In this document: piece by piece, positions 26,650 through 36,761 of the stretch | Position numbering within the stretch: position 1 is the stretch's first letter | Layout of the letters: the number at the start of each line of letters is the position of its first letter | Source: an uncultured Micrococcaceae bacterium | Lineage (GTDB): Bacteria > Actinomycetota > Actinomycetes > Actinomycetales > Micrococcaceae | DNA length: 64,000 bases | Reading direction: 5' to 3' | NCBI GenBank assembly: GCA_947502645.1 | Contig: CANNAD010000001.1 | Span: 806,001-870,000 of the forward strand | Notes under the pieces: model-generated | Told to the model about the DNA's origin: nothing | Seen by the model: only the letters and a program-made list of their open reading frames with translations | The model's database searches: none | Position numbers and translations under genes: made by a program

Positions 26650-26934
26650 TCAACCGCCAGCCACAGACTGAATGATCAGAAGCTCCTGCCCCTCCAGCAC
26701 CGGCGTCGCGAGGCCGTCGAGGGAGCGGATGTCGTCGCCGTCAATATAGACGTTCACGTAGCGCCGAACCGATCCGGTCTCATCCCGGACACGGCGATCA
26801 AATACAGGGTGCTCCCCGGCCAGAATATCCAGCACGTTACCTACAGAGGCGACGTCGTCGGTCACCACCTGCAGAATTCGCTGCCCGCCCGTGTGCTCCG
26901 CCAACAGGGCCGGGACGAGAACCGAAACCTCCAT
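26650..26934 (-). CDS. MoaD/ThiS-family ubiquitin-like sulfur-carrier protein
   Basis: 94 residues of beta-grasp fold ending in the diglycine tail SVAGG that is activated by adenylation in MoaD/ThiS proteins. The ATG at 26934 overlaps the stop of the BNR-repeat gene by one base, so the two are translationally coupled. No molybdopterin or thiamine gene is nearby, which argues against a standard MoaD or ThiS job. Confidence 0.82.
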   Translation of the reverse strand: MEVSVLVPALLAEHTGGQRILQVVTDDVASVGNVLDILAGEHPVFDRRVRDETGSVRRYVNVYIDGDDIRSLDGLATPVLEGQELLIIQSVAGG

Positions 26935-28019
26935 CAGTCCCCCACCCGTGCAACCCTCACGCACAGTACGTCCGGCAGACGCGAGGCAACTTCCGCGAAC
27001 GACGCCCCCTCATCCGCGGAAGCAAACACCGAACCGCCACGCGTGCCGAAATACACGCCAGCCGGATCACCATCATCCACACAGGCCGCATCCCGCAGGA
27101 CCGCGTTGAACTCCTCCGGAGGCAAGCCGGCATCCAAAGCAGTCCAGGTAGCGCCGCCGTCGGCCGTTCGATGAACCGCGAGCCGGCCCTCCGGGGGCAC
27201 GCGTTCGCCGTCGGCCTTCAGTGGAATGACCCACGCCGTACCGCCGCGCCTGGGGTGGGTGAGCATCACGAAACCAAAATCCGCGGGCAGCCCGTCAGCG
27301 ATCGATTCCCAGTGATCCCCGGCATCGTCTGTTCGATAGACGCCGTGATGGTTCTGGGCAAATAGTGTGTTGGGCTCTTCCGGATCGCGGGCAATCTTGT
27401 GCACGCACTGCCCGAACTCCGGGTTGGGATCGGGCATGAAGTAGGCCGAAATACCCTTGTTCCGCGCCTCCCACGACTCGCCGCCGTCGGTCGAGCGGTA
27501 CACGCCACCGGCGCTGATCGCCACATGAATGCTGTCATCCACCGGGCTCGGCAGCACGGTATGCGCCGCCGCACCACCATAACCGGGTCCCCAGTCCTTC
27601 CGATGCGGATGATTCCAGAGTCCGCGGTTCAGCTCGAAATGCTCGCCGCCGTCGGTCGACTTCCACACGGATATCGGCTCACAGCCAGCCCAGACGACGC
27701 CGGGGCGGCCTTCCGTGTCAGCCTTCAGCTGCCAGACCCGGCCCAGAGCCTCGCCGGTGTCCTCCGGGAAGCGGATAGCGCCGTCGTCGGGCTCGCTCCA
27801 GGTCTCCGCGAGGTCATCCGAGTGCAGCACGGTGGGGCCCCAATGTTCAGAACGGATACCTACCAGAATGCGGGTCCGTCCGCCCCGGGTATCGAATTCG
27901 ACGCTCGGAACCTCCTCGTTGAGAAAATGCGGCCTGGAAACATTCCACGTTTTCCGATCACTGCTCGTGGCGAACCACAGGCCCTTCTTGGTGCCGATGG
28001 CAAGGATGGTTGATGGCAT
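26934..28019 (-). CDS. BNR/sortilin-like beta-propeller protein
   Basis: 361 residues with repeated BNR/Asp-box units (STDGGEHFEL, STDGGESWEA, TDDAGDHWES, TADGGATWTA), the pattern of sialidase- or sortilin-like propellers often annotated exo-alpha-sialidase. No signal peptide, so it is probably cytoplasmic and not a secreted sialidase. ATG 28019. Coupled to the downstream MoaD-like gene, a pairing that I believe recurs in other bacteria. Confidence 0.82.
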   Translation of the reverse strand: MPSTILAIGTKKGLWFATSSDRKTWNVSRPHFLNEEVPSVEFDTRGGRTRILVGIRSEHWGPTVLHSDDLAETWSEPDDGAIRFPEDTGEALGRVWQLKADTEGRPGVVWAGCEPISVWKSTDGGEHFELNRGLWNHPHRKDWGPGYGGAAAHTVLPSPVDDSIHVAISAGGVYRSTDGGESWEARNKGISAYFMPDPNPEFGQCVHKIARDPEEPNTLFAQNHHGVYRTDDAGDHWESIADGLPADFGFVMLTHPRRGGTAWVIPLKADGERVPPEGRLAVHRTADGGATWTALDAGLPPEEFNAVLRDAACVDDGDPAGVYFGTRGGSVFASADEGASFAEVASRLPDVLCVRVARVGD

Positions 28020-28090
28020 AGGGCTATTCGACCACTCGGACCACAACCACGCAATGGTTTTTGGTTACACAGGTCACACGTTAACGCAAA

Positions 28091-28123
28091 CGGCGCCCCG
28101 ACTCGCGAGGAGTCGGGGCGCCG
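28091..28123. terminator. Strong hairpin terminator after the Rpf-like gene
   Basis: Perfect 14-bp GC-rich stem (28091-28104 with 28110-28123, loop GCGAG), 23 bp beyond the stop of the Rpf-like gene; on the minus strand it is followed by TTTGCG. It separates that gene from the BNR-repeat gene. Confidence 0.85.
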
Positions 28124-28146
28124 AAGACACCTTTGGAGCTAACCGC

Positions 28147-29037
<891 letters not shown>

Positions 29038-29123
29038 TTATCGATCAGTAACCTTACGCTGACTAGGCACGATGTAGAAACCTGTGAATTGGCCCATAGT
29101 GCCTAAGGGCGGGCGTGTCGTGC

Positions 29124-29345
29124 CTACTCCGGGAACTCGGTACGGAAGCCGATCATCTTGTGGGAACCATCGCAGTAGGGTTTGATCGCTGACGCCCCGC
29201 ATCGGCATAGCGCCACCGTCTGGCGGTCACGGGGTAGCTTCTCACCGGTGGTGGACACAATCTCGAAGTCACCGCGCACCAGGAGGGGGCCGTCAGGACA
29301 GACGACGACGGCGGTGTCCGGCTCGGTTTCTCGCTGGTCGTTCAT
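29124..29345 (-). CDS. CDGSH iron-sulfur domain protein
   Basis: 73-residue small Fe-S protein. The CDGSH motif reads CRCGASAIKPYCDGSH, with the 3Cys-1His set that ligates a [2Fe-2S] cluster and can transfer electrons or clusters. ATG 29345 follows GGAGATA. Last gene of a three-gene operon after a diiron-oxidase-like protein and a glycosyltransferase, which makes an electron-donor role plausible (inference). The DNA from here to the Rpf promoter (29014-29123) holds no gene. Confidence 0.9.
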   Translation of the reverse strand: MNDQRETEPDTAVVVCPDGPLLVRGDFEIVSTTGEKLPRDRQTVALCRCGASAIKPYCDGSHKMIGFRTEFPE

Positions 29346-29358
29346 GGGGTATCTCCTG

Positions 29359-30363
29359 TCAGCGGCATATTCTGCCAGCGTGGATCGATCGTAGATAGGC
29401 TTGCGAATGCGCCGCCACCCGCAGCTTGTGCCCCGCATAGGGAACCCCTCCAGTGAGGCGCCGGACGACGGCGAACCAGACACAGACGGAGCGCTCCAGA
29501 ACCCATACTGGCGCCCAGAACGACGACGTCCAAGGGTAGACGCGGCGTGCCCCGTCACGGCTGCGTCCAACTTCGGCAAGAGCGCAGCTTCCTGCAAGGA
29601 TCCCCAGTATCAGCTTGGGATGACCGCGGCGCCAATGGCTACCTGCCGCCATCAGGAGTGGCAGCAGGCACAACTCAAGAGCCAAGCGGCCGGGCTGGGC
29701 AAACTTGTCGTACGACTGACGCACCCGTTGACCGAGAAAATGGTGGGCCGTTGGAGGAATGCGTCCCACGAACAGGTCGCGTGCCTGCAGATCATGTCCG
29801 CCTGCTGCCTGCACTGTACGAATCAGTTCAAGATTTTCAAACAGGACGTCGCCGTCGTAACCGTCCGTTGCCAGTAACGCCGAACGTCGCACCCCCATCG
29901 TTCCCGCGTAGTCAGCGGTGAAAGCCCGGTTCAACAGCGTCCTGGCCGTGTCCCAGCGCGCATGCCACGGCAGGGAGGGGAAGTAGTTCTGCGGGCGGAC
30001 GACGTCGGCCTGCCCCAGGAGATCCAGTAGCCGCCGAAGTTCGGGCTCACCGTAACGGACGTCGTCGTCGGCCAGAACCAACAGTTCGGTCTGGGCGAGG
30101 TGGATCCCCGTCATCACGCCGGTGACCTTGCCGTTCAAGCCCTTCCTTGGTGTTGGTGCCACATGACGCACATCCGCCGGGAATCGGGCTGCGTGGGCGC
30201 TGAAGAGTGGTTCAGGAGAACCGTCAACCACGATGACCTGCACCAGGGACGTGAGGCCTTCCAGGTAGGTGACCAGTTCGTCCAGGCCGTCGTCGTCCGT
30301 CCAGCGCAGGGGCAGAATGTAGGTGGCCGGCAGTAGCTCCGGTTCTCCGTGCTGCATGGTCAC
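29359..30363 (-). CDS. Family 2 glycosyltransferase with C-terminal TM helices
   Basis: 334 residues with a GT-A fold: VIVVDGSPEPL, the nucleotide-sugar DXD region LVLADDDVRYGEPEL, and an acceptor Glu in LFENLELIR. Two or three hydrophobic segments follow (LALELCLLPLLMAAG, LILGILAGSCALAEV), so it is membrane-tethered. The GTG at 30363 overlaps the stop of the upstream gene as GTGA. Sugar and acceptor unknown; the operon partners suggest tailoring of a lipid or small molecule. Confidence 0.83.
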   Translation of the reverse strand: MTMQHGEPELLPATYILPLRWTDDDGLDELVTYLEGLTSLVQVIVVDGSPEPLFSAHAARFPADVRHVAPTPRKGLNGKVTGVMTGIHLAQTELLVLADDDVRYGEPELRRLLDLLGQADVVRPQNYFPSLPWHARWDTARTLLNRAFTADYAGTMGVRRSALLATDGYDGDVLFENLELIRTVQAAGGHDLQARDLFVGRIPPTAHHFLGQRVRQSYDKFAQPGRLALELCLLPLLMAAGSHWRRGHPKLILGILAGSCALAEVGRSRDGARRVYPWTSSFWAPVWVLERSVCVWFAVVRRLTGGVPYAGHKLRVAAHSQAYLRSIHAGRICR

Positions 30364-31394
30364 ACCATCAACGGGGTCGGCGCCACCAGCGAGGTTTCAC
30401 CTGACTGCCAGGCCGTCATGGTCCGTTCAGTTGTCCACGAATCCACGGTCAGCGCTGCGCATGCACCGAAGTAGATGTCCTCGAGGAGGCCCGGTTCCGC
30501 TTCGAACAGTCCGCCAGCCAGGTCCCGTCCCGCAATCTGTTCATGGACGGCGTCGGCTTCCACATGTTCGTCGAAGTACCAGGTGACGTCCTTGTTGAAG
30601 CCGTGCCGACGGAATCCGTTGCCGTAGAGGCGGTTGGGTTGGGACGACGTCATTTCATAAGCCGCAAGGTGCCCAACGATTGCGCCACGGAGCCTCCGGT
30701 TCAGCCCAAACAGGGACATCATGTTCGTCCCGGCCAGAGTGAGTGCCGGCATCGCGTCGATGTAGCTGCCAAAACTGTCATCGAGTCCGAGCCCGCGCAT
30801 GGTCTGCGCGAAAAGCGTCGAATGCATTCGGTGTTCGCGGCCGCCACCGTACTCGTCGGCCTGAATTTCCACCATGGCAGCCTTCGCGCGGCCCTTGAGC
30901 CGCGGGATCGCCCACGTGTGCGGGTCCGCTTCCTTCAACTGGTAGATGGACTTGTGGATCAGGAATTCGCGCAGCTGCTCCAGCGTGGCCTCCTTCGCCA
31001 CAAACCGGGACATCGAAGGACCGCTGTCCTGTCCGGTCAGGTCGAAAAGGACTTTGGCTACGTCGTCGCTCGTCTTGGCGTCGAGGGCGGGAAGCTCGAC
31101 GGCGGCGCGAAGTTCCGCTTCGAAGGCCGCTTCAATCTCCTGCCGTGCAGCGAGTAGTCCCGGATTCCATTCCCAACGTTCGTCGGCGTCGTCGAACCCG
31201 CCGTAGTGCAGCTCGTACAGGCAGAAGAGCGTGAGCTGAATGTCGTCGTCGTACGTGATTTTCCCCGCTCCCGGGATGCCCTCGGAAACGTACGTGCCAA
31301 ACTGGGCGACGGCGTCGTCCACCTGACCTGCCGGGTGTCCAAGGATGTGGATCAGACTGGTGCTGAGAGGTCCACGGGGACTGGGGAACTGCAT
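30360..31394 (-). CDS. Heme-oxygenase-like diiron oxidase (iron-containing redox enzyme family)
   Basis: 344 residues of the TENA/heme-oxygenase-like helical fold. Likely iron ligands are in ADEYGGGREHRMH (E and H) and WYFDEHVEADAVHEQIAG (D, E and H), the E-X-H and D-X3-H pattern of HDO-type oxidases. ATG 31394 follows CAGGAGGATC. First gene of an operon with GT2 and CDGSH genes through a 4-bp overlap. Family members oxidise fatty acids, amino acids or guanidines; the substrate here is unknown. Confidence 0.8.
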   Translation of the reverse strand: MQFPSPRGPLSTSLIHILGHPAGQVDDAVAQFGTYVSEGIPGAGKITYDDDIQLTLFCLYELHYGGFDDADERWEWNPGLLAARQEIEAAFEAELRAAVELPALDAKTSDDVAKVLFDLTGQDSGPSMSRFVAKEATLEQLREFLIHKSIYQLKEADPHTWAIPRLKGRAKAAMVEIQADEYGGGREHRMHSTLFAQTMRGLGLDDSFGSYIDAMPALTLAGTNMMSLFGLNRRLRGAIVGHLAAYEMTSSQPNRLYGNGFRRHGFNKDVTWYFDEHVEADAVHEQIAGRDLAGGLFEAEPGLLEDIYFGACAALTVDSWTTERTMTAWQSGETSLVAPTPLMV

Positions 31395-31513
31395 GTGATC
31401 CTCCTGAGGCGGCGGCAGGCTTAGCCTGATTATAGGCACGAATCCCACACCCATAAGCACACTTATGACGTTCGCTGCTCGCGGTAGATGTGGACCAACG
31501 AACTACTCAGGGT

Positions 31514-31663
31514 CAGCGAGAGACGACAGCCCGCAACCCAGGACAGGTCTTCCGTGCCGCCGACCAGGGGCGGGTCACGATTACCCGGCGTGACGGGGAA
31601 CCGCTGACCCTGCTTCCCCGCGATTTCCAGTTTCGACCGGCTCTTTATTGTTCTCTAGGTTAG
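31514..31663 (+). pseudogene. Frameshifted Phd/YefM-type antitoxin remnant
   Basis: The plus-strand frame ending TAG 31661 encodes RETTARNPGQVFRAADQG followed by RVTITRRDGEPLTLLPR, the N-terminal core of prevent-host-death antitoxins. A matching start, MWTNELLRVS from ATG 31488, lies just upstream but in another frame, so a frameshift separates them. After LLPRDF the sequence loses similarity and stops. No toxin is seen. The 398-bp gap 31395-31792 holds only this remnant and the start region of the next gene. Confidence 0.5.
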
Positions 31664-31792
31664 GTGCCGCTGGGATGCCGCGGCTCTTCAGCTGGTTGCG
31701 ATTCACTGTCAGCCGGTTCGGGCTAACGGTGCGCCCAGATCTGCCGATAGTTAAGCATGTGAATTTCATGATTCGGGGAAGCCGGGCCAGCG

Positions 31793-34096
31793 GTGTCGAC
31801 TAGCGTGCGCCAACTCCTTGCCGCTGGTTCAGCGGCAGTAGCCCGGTTCAGCAACTGGCCGGCCAGGGTCATGGTGCTACTCCTGTGCACTTACGTCATT
31901 TCGCGGCTTGCACACGGCAACGGCTATGACCCCACCGTTGATGGCCTACTCGGAATGCTTGCTGAATGGTCCATGGTCACGGTCGCATGGCTCGCTGTTC
32001 GGCGGGCGACAGCTGCTCGAGCTGAGGTTTGTTGGGCCGCTGCAGCCATCTCCGCTCAGGTTCTTGCCGACACCTACTATGTGTTTGCTCGCGAGGACCT
32101 TACCGCTGGCGCTTCCACTAACGCTGTGACCATATCTGACATCGGATACCTACTGTTCTATCCGCTGCTGTTCTGCGCTCTGGCACAACGTGCCAGACGC
32201 CGATTGGTATCGGTAGCGTTTCCAGTATTTCTGAACAGTGCGGTCGGTGCTTTCGGTGCATCCGCGGTCCTGGCGGTTGTGCTCCAGCCCGTGATCGAGT
32301 CGGCTCGGCAGGAGCCCATGGGTTTGAGCACAGCTATTGCTCTGGCCTATCCCCTCTTCGATCTGGTGTTGGTTGCCATCATCGCGGGAATCGCAGCCTT
32401 CCAGGCGTCGGGCGGGGACCGTCTCTGGATTCTACTGGTATCGGGCTTGCTGTTGTTCACTACAGCTGACGTCTTATACGTTTTGGCTGAGGCAACAGAC
32501 GTCTATCTAATTGGTACGAACGTGGACCTCGTCTGGGGCAGCGGCATCCTGCTCCTTGTGCTGTGGACCGACGGGCTGGCGGACCGGCGAGAGCCCCTTG
32601 TTTTTGAAACCGGCCGCAACGAAGCACTCACGGTTCCCATCATTGGGACCCTGGCGGCCCTTTTCGTTCTGCTGCTGGGAACTCAGATTCACATACCCCT
32701 ACTTGCCCTTGTTCTGGCCAGCACCACACTGGTCCTCGCGGCTGCTCCCCTGGTGTTCCGGCAGCGCATGCTCCATCGGATCACGCGTACGGATGAACTC
32801 ACAGGACTACCCAACCGTCGAGCACTTTACGCCGATGCACCAGCGAAGTTCAAGGGACGGGCACGTAAACCACATGCCCTCCTGCTCCTGGATCTAGACC
32901 GCTTCAAAGAAGTCAACGACAGCCTTGGACATGATGTCGGCGACCTCCTGCTCATGCAGGTTGCCGCACGTCTCCGTCGGGAACTGGGCCCGAACGACTT
33001 GCTGGCACGGTTGGGCGGCGACGAGTTCGCGGTCCTTCTGGATGATTCGGAGAGCGCCGACGCCGTCAGCAAAGCCGCTGCGATCGGGGAATCCCTGGCG
33101 GGGCAGTTCATGCTGGAAGGCATCTCGCTGCAGACCAGCGCCAGCATCGGCATCGCGTTGTTCCCATCCCAGGGAACAGATCTACGCCTGCTGATGCGGA
33201 AGGCCGATATGGCCATGTACAAGGCAAAGACCGGGCATACCGGAAATCACGTCTATCACAGCGAGGACGACCACCACGGAGGCCAGCGATTGAGGACTCT
33301 TCAGGAACTGCGCGAGGCCCTCCGAGATGATCAGCTGGTTCTGCACTACCAACCGAAAGTTTCTCTGGATACCGGACAGGTTCAGGGCGCCGAAGCACTA
33401 GTGCGCTGGAATCATCCGGAACGAGGCCTCCTGCCTCCGGCATCCTTCCTGGCCCTCGCCGAGGAATCGGGACTCATGCATGAACTGACGCTGGTGGTCC
33501 TCGGCAAGGCTCTCGATCAGGCTGCTCAGTGGCAGGCCGCCCAGACGCCTCTGGCAGTCGCCGTGAACGTGTCCGCCAGTTCACTAATAGATACGAGCTT
33601 TCCGGATAAAATTGAGTCTCTACTGAAGCAACGCGGTCTTGCCGGAGCGTCGCTGGTCCTGGAAATTACCGAGGACTTCCTCATGGGCGACAGGGACCGG
33701 GCCCGCTCCATCCTGACTCAGCTGCGGGATCGGGGCGTTCAGATTGCCGTTGATGACTTCGGTACCGGATACAGCTCTCTGTCCTACCTTCGCGATCTAC
33801 CCATTGACGAGTTAAAGCTGGATCAGTCTTTCGTGTTCCCCATTATCGATGACCCCCGCGCTGCCTCGCTGGTGGCCTCGACCGTATCCCTGGCCCACGG
33901 CCTCGACCTTCGCATGGTTGCCGAGGGCGTGGAAAGCAGAGCCGTCTACGATCAGCTGACCGCGTATGGCTGCGACCGCGCTCAGGGCTTCTACATATCA
34001 CGGCCGCTGCCAGCCGATGAATTCGATCAGTGGATCGACCTTCTGGGAACCGCTGGATTTACGGGTAACCGCGTCCACCAACCAACCGATAGTTAA
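31793..34096 (+). CDS. Membrane-bound GGDEF-EAL protein (c-di-GMP turnover), copy 1
   Basis: 767 residues. The N-terminal ~300 residues hold eight to nine TM helices of a MASE-like sensor (with [18 protein letters not shown]). A GGDEF domain follows ([16 protein letters not shown]-like region, catalytic RLGGDEFAV) without an obvious RXXD inhibitory site, and then an EAL domain with [27 protein letters not shown] and AEGVES, all consistent with active phosphodiesterase. The GTG at 31793 is conserved in position with the second copy. Likely synthesises and/or degrades c-di-GMP in response to a membrane signal. Confidence 0.88.
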   Translation: MSTSVRQLLAAGSAAVARFSNWPARVMVLLLCTYVISRLAHGNGYDPTVDGLLGMLAEWSMVTVAWLAVRRATAARAEVCWAAAAISAQVLADTYYVFAREDLTAGASTNAVTISDIGYLLFYPLLFCALAQRARRRLVSVAFPVFLNSAVGAFGASAVLAVVLQPVIESARQEPMGLSTAIALAYPLFDLVLVAIIAGIAAFQASGGDRLWILLVSGLLLFTTADVLYVLAEATDVYLIGTNVDLVWGSGILLLVLWTDGLADRREPLVFETGRNEALTVPIIGTLAALFVLLLGTQIHIPLLALVLASTTLVLAAAPLVFRQRMLHRITRTDELTGLPNRRALYADAPAKFKGRARKPHALLLLDLDRFKEVNDSLGHDVGDLLLMQVAARLRRELGPNDLLARLGGDEFAVLLDDSESADAVSKAAAIGESLAGQFMLEGISLQTSASIGIALFPSQGTDLRLLMRKADMAMYKAKTGHTGNHVYHSEDDHHGGQRLRTLQELREALRDDQLVLHYQPKVSLDTGQVQGAEALVRWNHPERGLLPPASFLALAEESGLMHELTLVVLGKALDQAAQWQAAQTPLAVAVNVSASSLIDTSFPDKIESLLKQRGLAGASLVLEITEDFLMGDRDRARSILTQLRDRGVQIAVDDFGTGYSSLSYLRDLPIDELKLDQSFVFPIIDDPRAASLVASTVSLAHGLDLRMVAEGVESRAVYDQLTAYGCDRAQGFYISRPLPADEFDQWIDLLGTAGFTGNRVHQPTDS

Positions 34097-34134
34097 CCAT
34101 GTGGATTTCATGATCAACGGAAGCGGGGCCACCA
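34087..34134 (+). repeat. Upstream segment shared by both GGDEF-EAL genes
   Basis: The sequence CCGATAGTTAA-N-CATGTG-N-ATTTCATGAT plus GGAAGC lies directly before the GTG of copy 2 and occurs before copy 1 (31744-31790). In the second case it also supplies the stop codon of copy 1. It marks the boundary of the tandem duplication and may include a shared ribosome site. Confidence 0.65.
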
Positions 34135-36423
34135 GTGTTGACTAACGTGCGCCAACGTCTCGAGGGAATCAGGGTCATCCGAAACCGCCCCACCCGAATC
34201 ATGGTCCTGCTGCTGATCGCCTATGTGATTGCCCGCCTCATCTCAGGCACCGATTCCAACCCGTTGATCGACGGGTGGTTGGCGATCGCCGCTGAAGCTT
34301 CCATGGTCGCCGTCGCCTGGCTCGCAGTTCGCCGGGCAACCGCAGCCAGAGCTGAAGTCTGCTGGGCCGCAGCGGCAGTCACCTCACGATTCTTCGCTGA
34401 TTCCCTGTACCTGTTGCCCTTCTCAGACATTGAACCCGGCACCTCTTTCCCCGCAGATGTCTGCTACCTGCTTTTCTACCCCTTCCTGTTGTTGGCCATG
34501 GCGGTCAGGGCGCGACGCCGGCTGGCCTCCGTCGCACTCCCCGTATTCCTGAACAGCGCTATCGGTGCTCTCGGCGCAGCAGCGGTGCTCGCCGTCGTCC
34601 TTCAGCCAGTCATCGGAATGAACACCGTGGGGGCCATGGGGTGGAGCGCCTCGATCGTTGTGCTGTACCCGGTCTTTGACCTGGCCATGGTGGCCATCAT
34701 CGCGGGGGTGGCAGCCTTCCAGACCTCGGACGGCAACCGGCTCTGGGTCCTTCTTGCCTTCAGCCTGCTCCTACTCACTACCGGCGATGTGCTCTACGCA
34801 CTGGTCGAACCCGCTGGCCTGTACGCCGTGGGCTCCCTGGTGGACCTGGTCTGGGGACTCGCCATCCTGATGCTAGTGCTGTGGATCGACGGGCTTGCCG
34901 ACCGCAAAGAGCCCCTCATCTTCGACGGCGACCGCGAACAGTCCCTGGCCGTCCCTATCATCGCTGTCTTCGCCGCACTCCTGGTCCTCCTGTTGGGCAG
35001 CCAAAGCCACGTCTCCGTTCTCGCTCTCCTCCTGGCGAGCGCGACACTCATCGTTGCCGCCGCGCCACTGGTGTTCCGTCAGCGTATGCTCCACCGGATC
35101 ACCAGGACAGACGAGCTCACCGGCTTACCCAACCGCAGGGCGCTCTACGCTGACGCGCCCTCCCGCCTCAAGAATCGGGGCACGAAACCACAGGCCCTGA
35201 TGCTCCTGGACCTGGACCGTTTCAAAGAGGTCAATGACAGTCTGGGGCACGACGTCGGCGATCTCCTCCTGATGCAGGTAGCGGACCGGCTGCGCCGGGA
35301 ACTTGGCCCCACTGATCTCCTGTCGCGTCTGGGCGGTGATGAGTTCGCCGTCCTCCTCGACGATTCTGAGCGCGACAACGCCGTACATACAGCCTCGGCG
35401 ATCGCCGATTCGCTGGCCGAACCTTTCATGCTGGAAGGCATTACGCTGCAGACCAGCGCAAGCATCGGCATCGCGCTCTTCCCCTCGCAGGGGTCGGACT
35501 TGCGCCTACTGCTGCGGAAAGCGGACATGGCTATGTACAAGGCGAAGTCAGCGCACACCGGCCACCATGTTTATCAGACTGAAGACGATCATCACGGTGA
35601 TCAGCGGCTGCGCACCCTGCAGGAACTGCGCGAGGGACTACGCACGGACCAGCTGATATTGCACTACCAGCCCAAAGTTTCCCTGGATACCGGCCGCATC
35701 CAGGGTGCTGAAGCCCTGGTGCGTTGGAACCATCCCACCCGTGGATTACTGAGCCCGGCGTCGTTCCTGCCATTGGCTGAGGAATCAGGGCTCATGCATG
35801 AACTGACGTTCGTGGTCCTCGGAAAGGCCCTTGACCAGGCGGCCATGTGGCAGCAACGGGATACACCGCTGGCCGTTTCAGTGAACGTATCCGCAAGCTC
35901 CCTGGTGGACACGTCTTTCCCGGACAAGGTTGGTGCCATGCTCGCCGAACGCGGCCTTGCCGGACCATCGTTGGTACTGGAAATCACTGAGGACTTCCTC
36001 ATGGGTGACAGGGACCGGGCCCGCACCATCCTGACCCGCCTCCGCGAACAGGGCATTCAGATCGCGGTTGATGATTTTGGCACCGGTTACAGCTCGTTGT
36101 CCTACCTGCGTGATCTGCCCATTGATGAGCTCAAACTGGATCAGTCCTTCGTCTTCCCGATGACCGATGACCCGCGGGCTGCCTCGTTGGTGGCATCAAC
36201 CGTTTCCCTGGCTCACGGCCTGAATTTGAGGATGGTCGCGGAGGGTGTCGAGAGTCGTGCCGTCTATGACCAGCTCACCCAGTACGGTTGCGACCGCGCG
36301 CAGGGCTTCTACATGTCACGTCCGCTGCCAGCCGAAGAATTCGATCAGTGGATCACAGTCCGCGGCACCGCCGGCTTTACTGGAGGCAGCGACTTTGCAG
36401 TAGATGACGTTCTCAGGGGTTGA
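34135..36423 (+). CDS. Membrane-bound GGDEF-EAL protein (c-di-GMP turnover), copy 2
   Basis: 762 residues, collinear with the preceding paralogue throughout: the N-terminal membrane sensor is moderately similar, while GGDEF and EAL domains are nearly identical with all catalytic motifs kept ([25 protein letters not shown]). The two proteins diverge abruptly after GTAGFTG at the C-terminus: here the last 12 residues (SDFAVDDVLRG region) are encoded by a palindromic repeat that also supplies the stop codon. GTG start. Confidence 0.88.
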   Translation: MLTNVRQRLEGIRVIRNRPTRIMVLLLIAYVIARLISGTDSNPLIDGWLAIAAEASMVAVAWLAVRRATAARAEVCWAAAAVTSRFFADSLYLLPFSDIEPGTSFPADVCYLLFYPFLLLAMAVRARRRLASVALPVFLNSAIGALGAAAVLAVVLQPVIGMNTVGAMGWSASIVVLYPVFDLAMVAIIAGVAAFQTSDGNRLWVLLAFSLLLLTTGDVLYALVEPAGLYAVGSLVDLVWGLAILMLVLWIDGLADRKEPLIFDGDREQSLAVPIIAVFAALLVLLLGSQSHVSVLALLLASATLIVAAAPLVFRQRMLHRITRTDELTGLPNRRALYADAPSRLKNRGTKPQALMLLDLDRFKEVNDSLGHDVGDLLLMQVADRLRRELGPTDLLSRLGGDEFAVLLDDSERDNAVHTASAIADSLAEPFMLEGITLQTSASIGIALFPSQGSDLRLLLRKADMAMYKAKSAHTGHHVYQTEDDHHGDQRLRTLQELREGLRTDQLILHYQPKVSLDTGRIQGAEALVRWNHPTRGLLSPASFLPLAEESGLMHELTFVVLGKALDQAAMWQQRDTPLAVSVNVSASSLVDTSFPDKVGAMLAERGLAGPSLVLEITEDFLMGDRDRARTILTRLREQGIQIAVDDFGTGYSSLSYLRDLPIDELKLDQSFVFPMTDDPRAASLVASTVSLAHGLNLRMVAEGVESRAVYDQLTQYGCDRAQGFYMSRPLPAEEFDQWITVRGTAGFTGGSDFAVDDVLRG

Positions 36424-36453
36424 GAGCAGCATCTACTGCAAAGTGGATTTCAA
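36381..36453. repeat. 73-bp palindromic repeat, copy A
   Basis: Contains perfect 15-bp inverted arms ACTTTGCAGTAGATG and CATCTACTGCAAAGT (36392-36406, 36430-36444) and a smaller inner stem TCTCA/TGAGA. An almost identical copy lies at 39561-39633. It overlaps the 3' end of the second GGDEF-EAL gene. Confidence 0.9.
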
Positions 36454-36459
36454 AAACCG

Positions 36460-36668
36460 GTGCATCAGCTGCCCAATACATGCGAGGTCATCCACGTCAT
36501 AAACCTGGACAGCGCCGTCGCCGTCGAGCTCGACAACATCATCCGGTCCGACATCCCGGGCACCGAAGATTGGCATGGAACGGCAAAGGACCTGCAGGAC
36601 ACTTTGACGGATCCTGAGTTCGACCCAGCTCTGTTCCTCATCGCCCGACACACGAACCAGGGTGTGTG
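36460..36668 (+). pseudogene. GNAT-type acetyltransferase fragment
   Basis: A frame from GTG 36460 encodes LDNIIRSDIPGTEDWHGTA and then LTDPEFDPALFLIARHTNQG, a stretch resembling the N-terminal half of GNAT acetyltransferases (the DIPG...FDP...LVA pattern). The acetyl-CoA-binding core that should follow is absent; the frame continues into unrelated sequence overlapping the kinase leader. Probably a remnant left when this region was rearranged next to repeat copy A. Confidence 0.4.
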
Positions 36669-36761
36669 GCTTTTAGCTCAGCGGATGAGTTTTCTGGCTT
36701 CGAGGCTGAGCTTTCCGGAAGCGGGCCGGTGGCGGGCACAGCCGCAGATATCGTGACAAGC

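Noticed and set aside
26934-28019. Secreted sialidase
   Set aside because: Asp-box repeats are present but there is no signal peptide and no sialidase Arg triad or FRIP motif that I could find.
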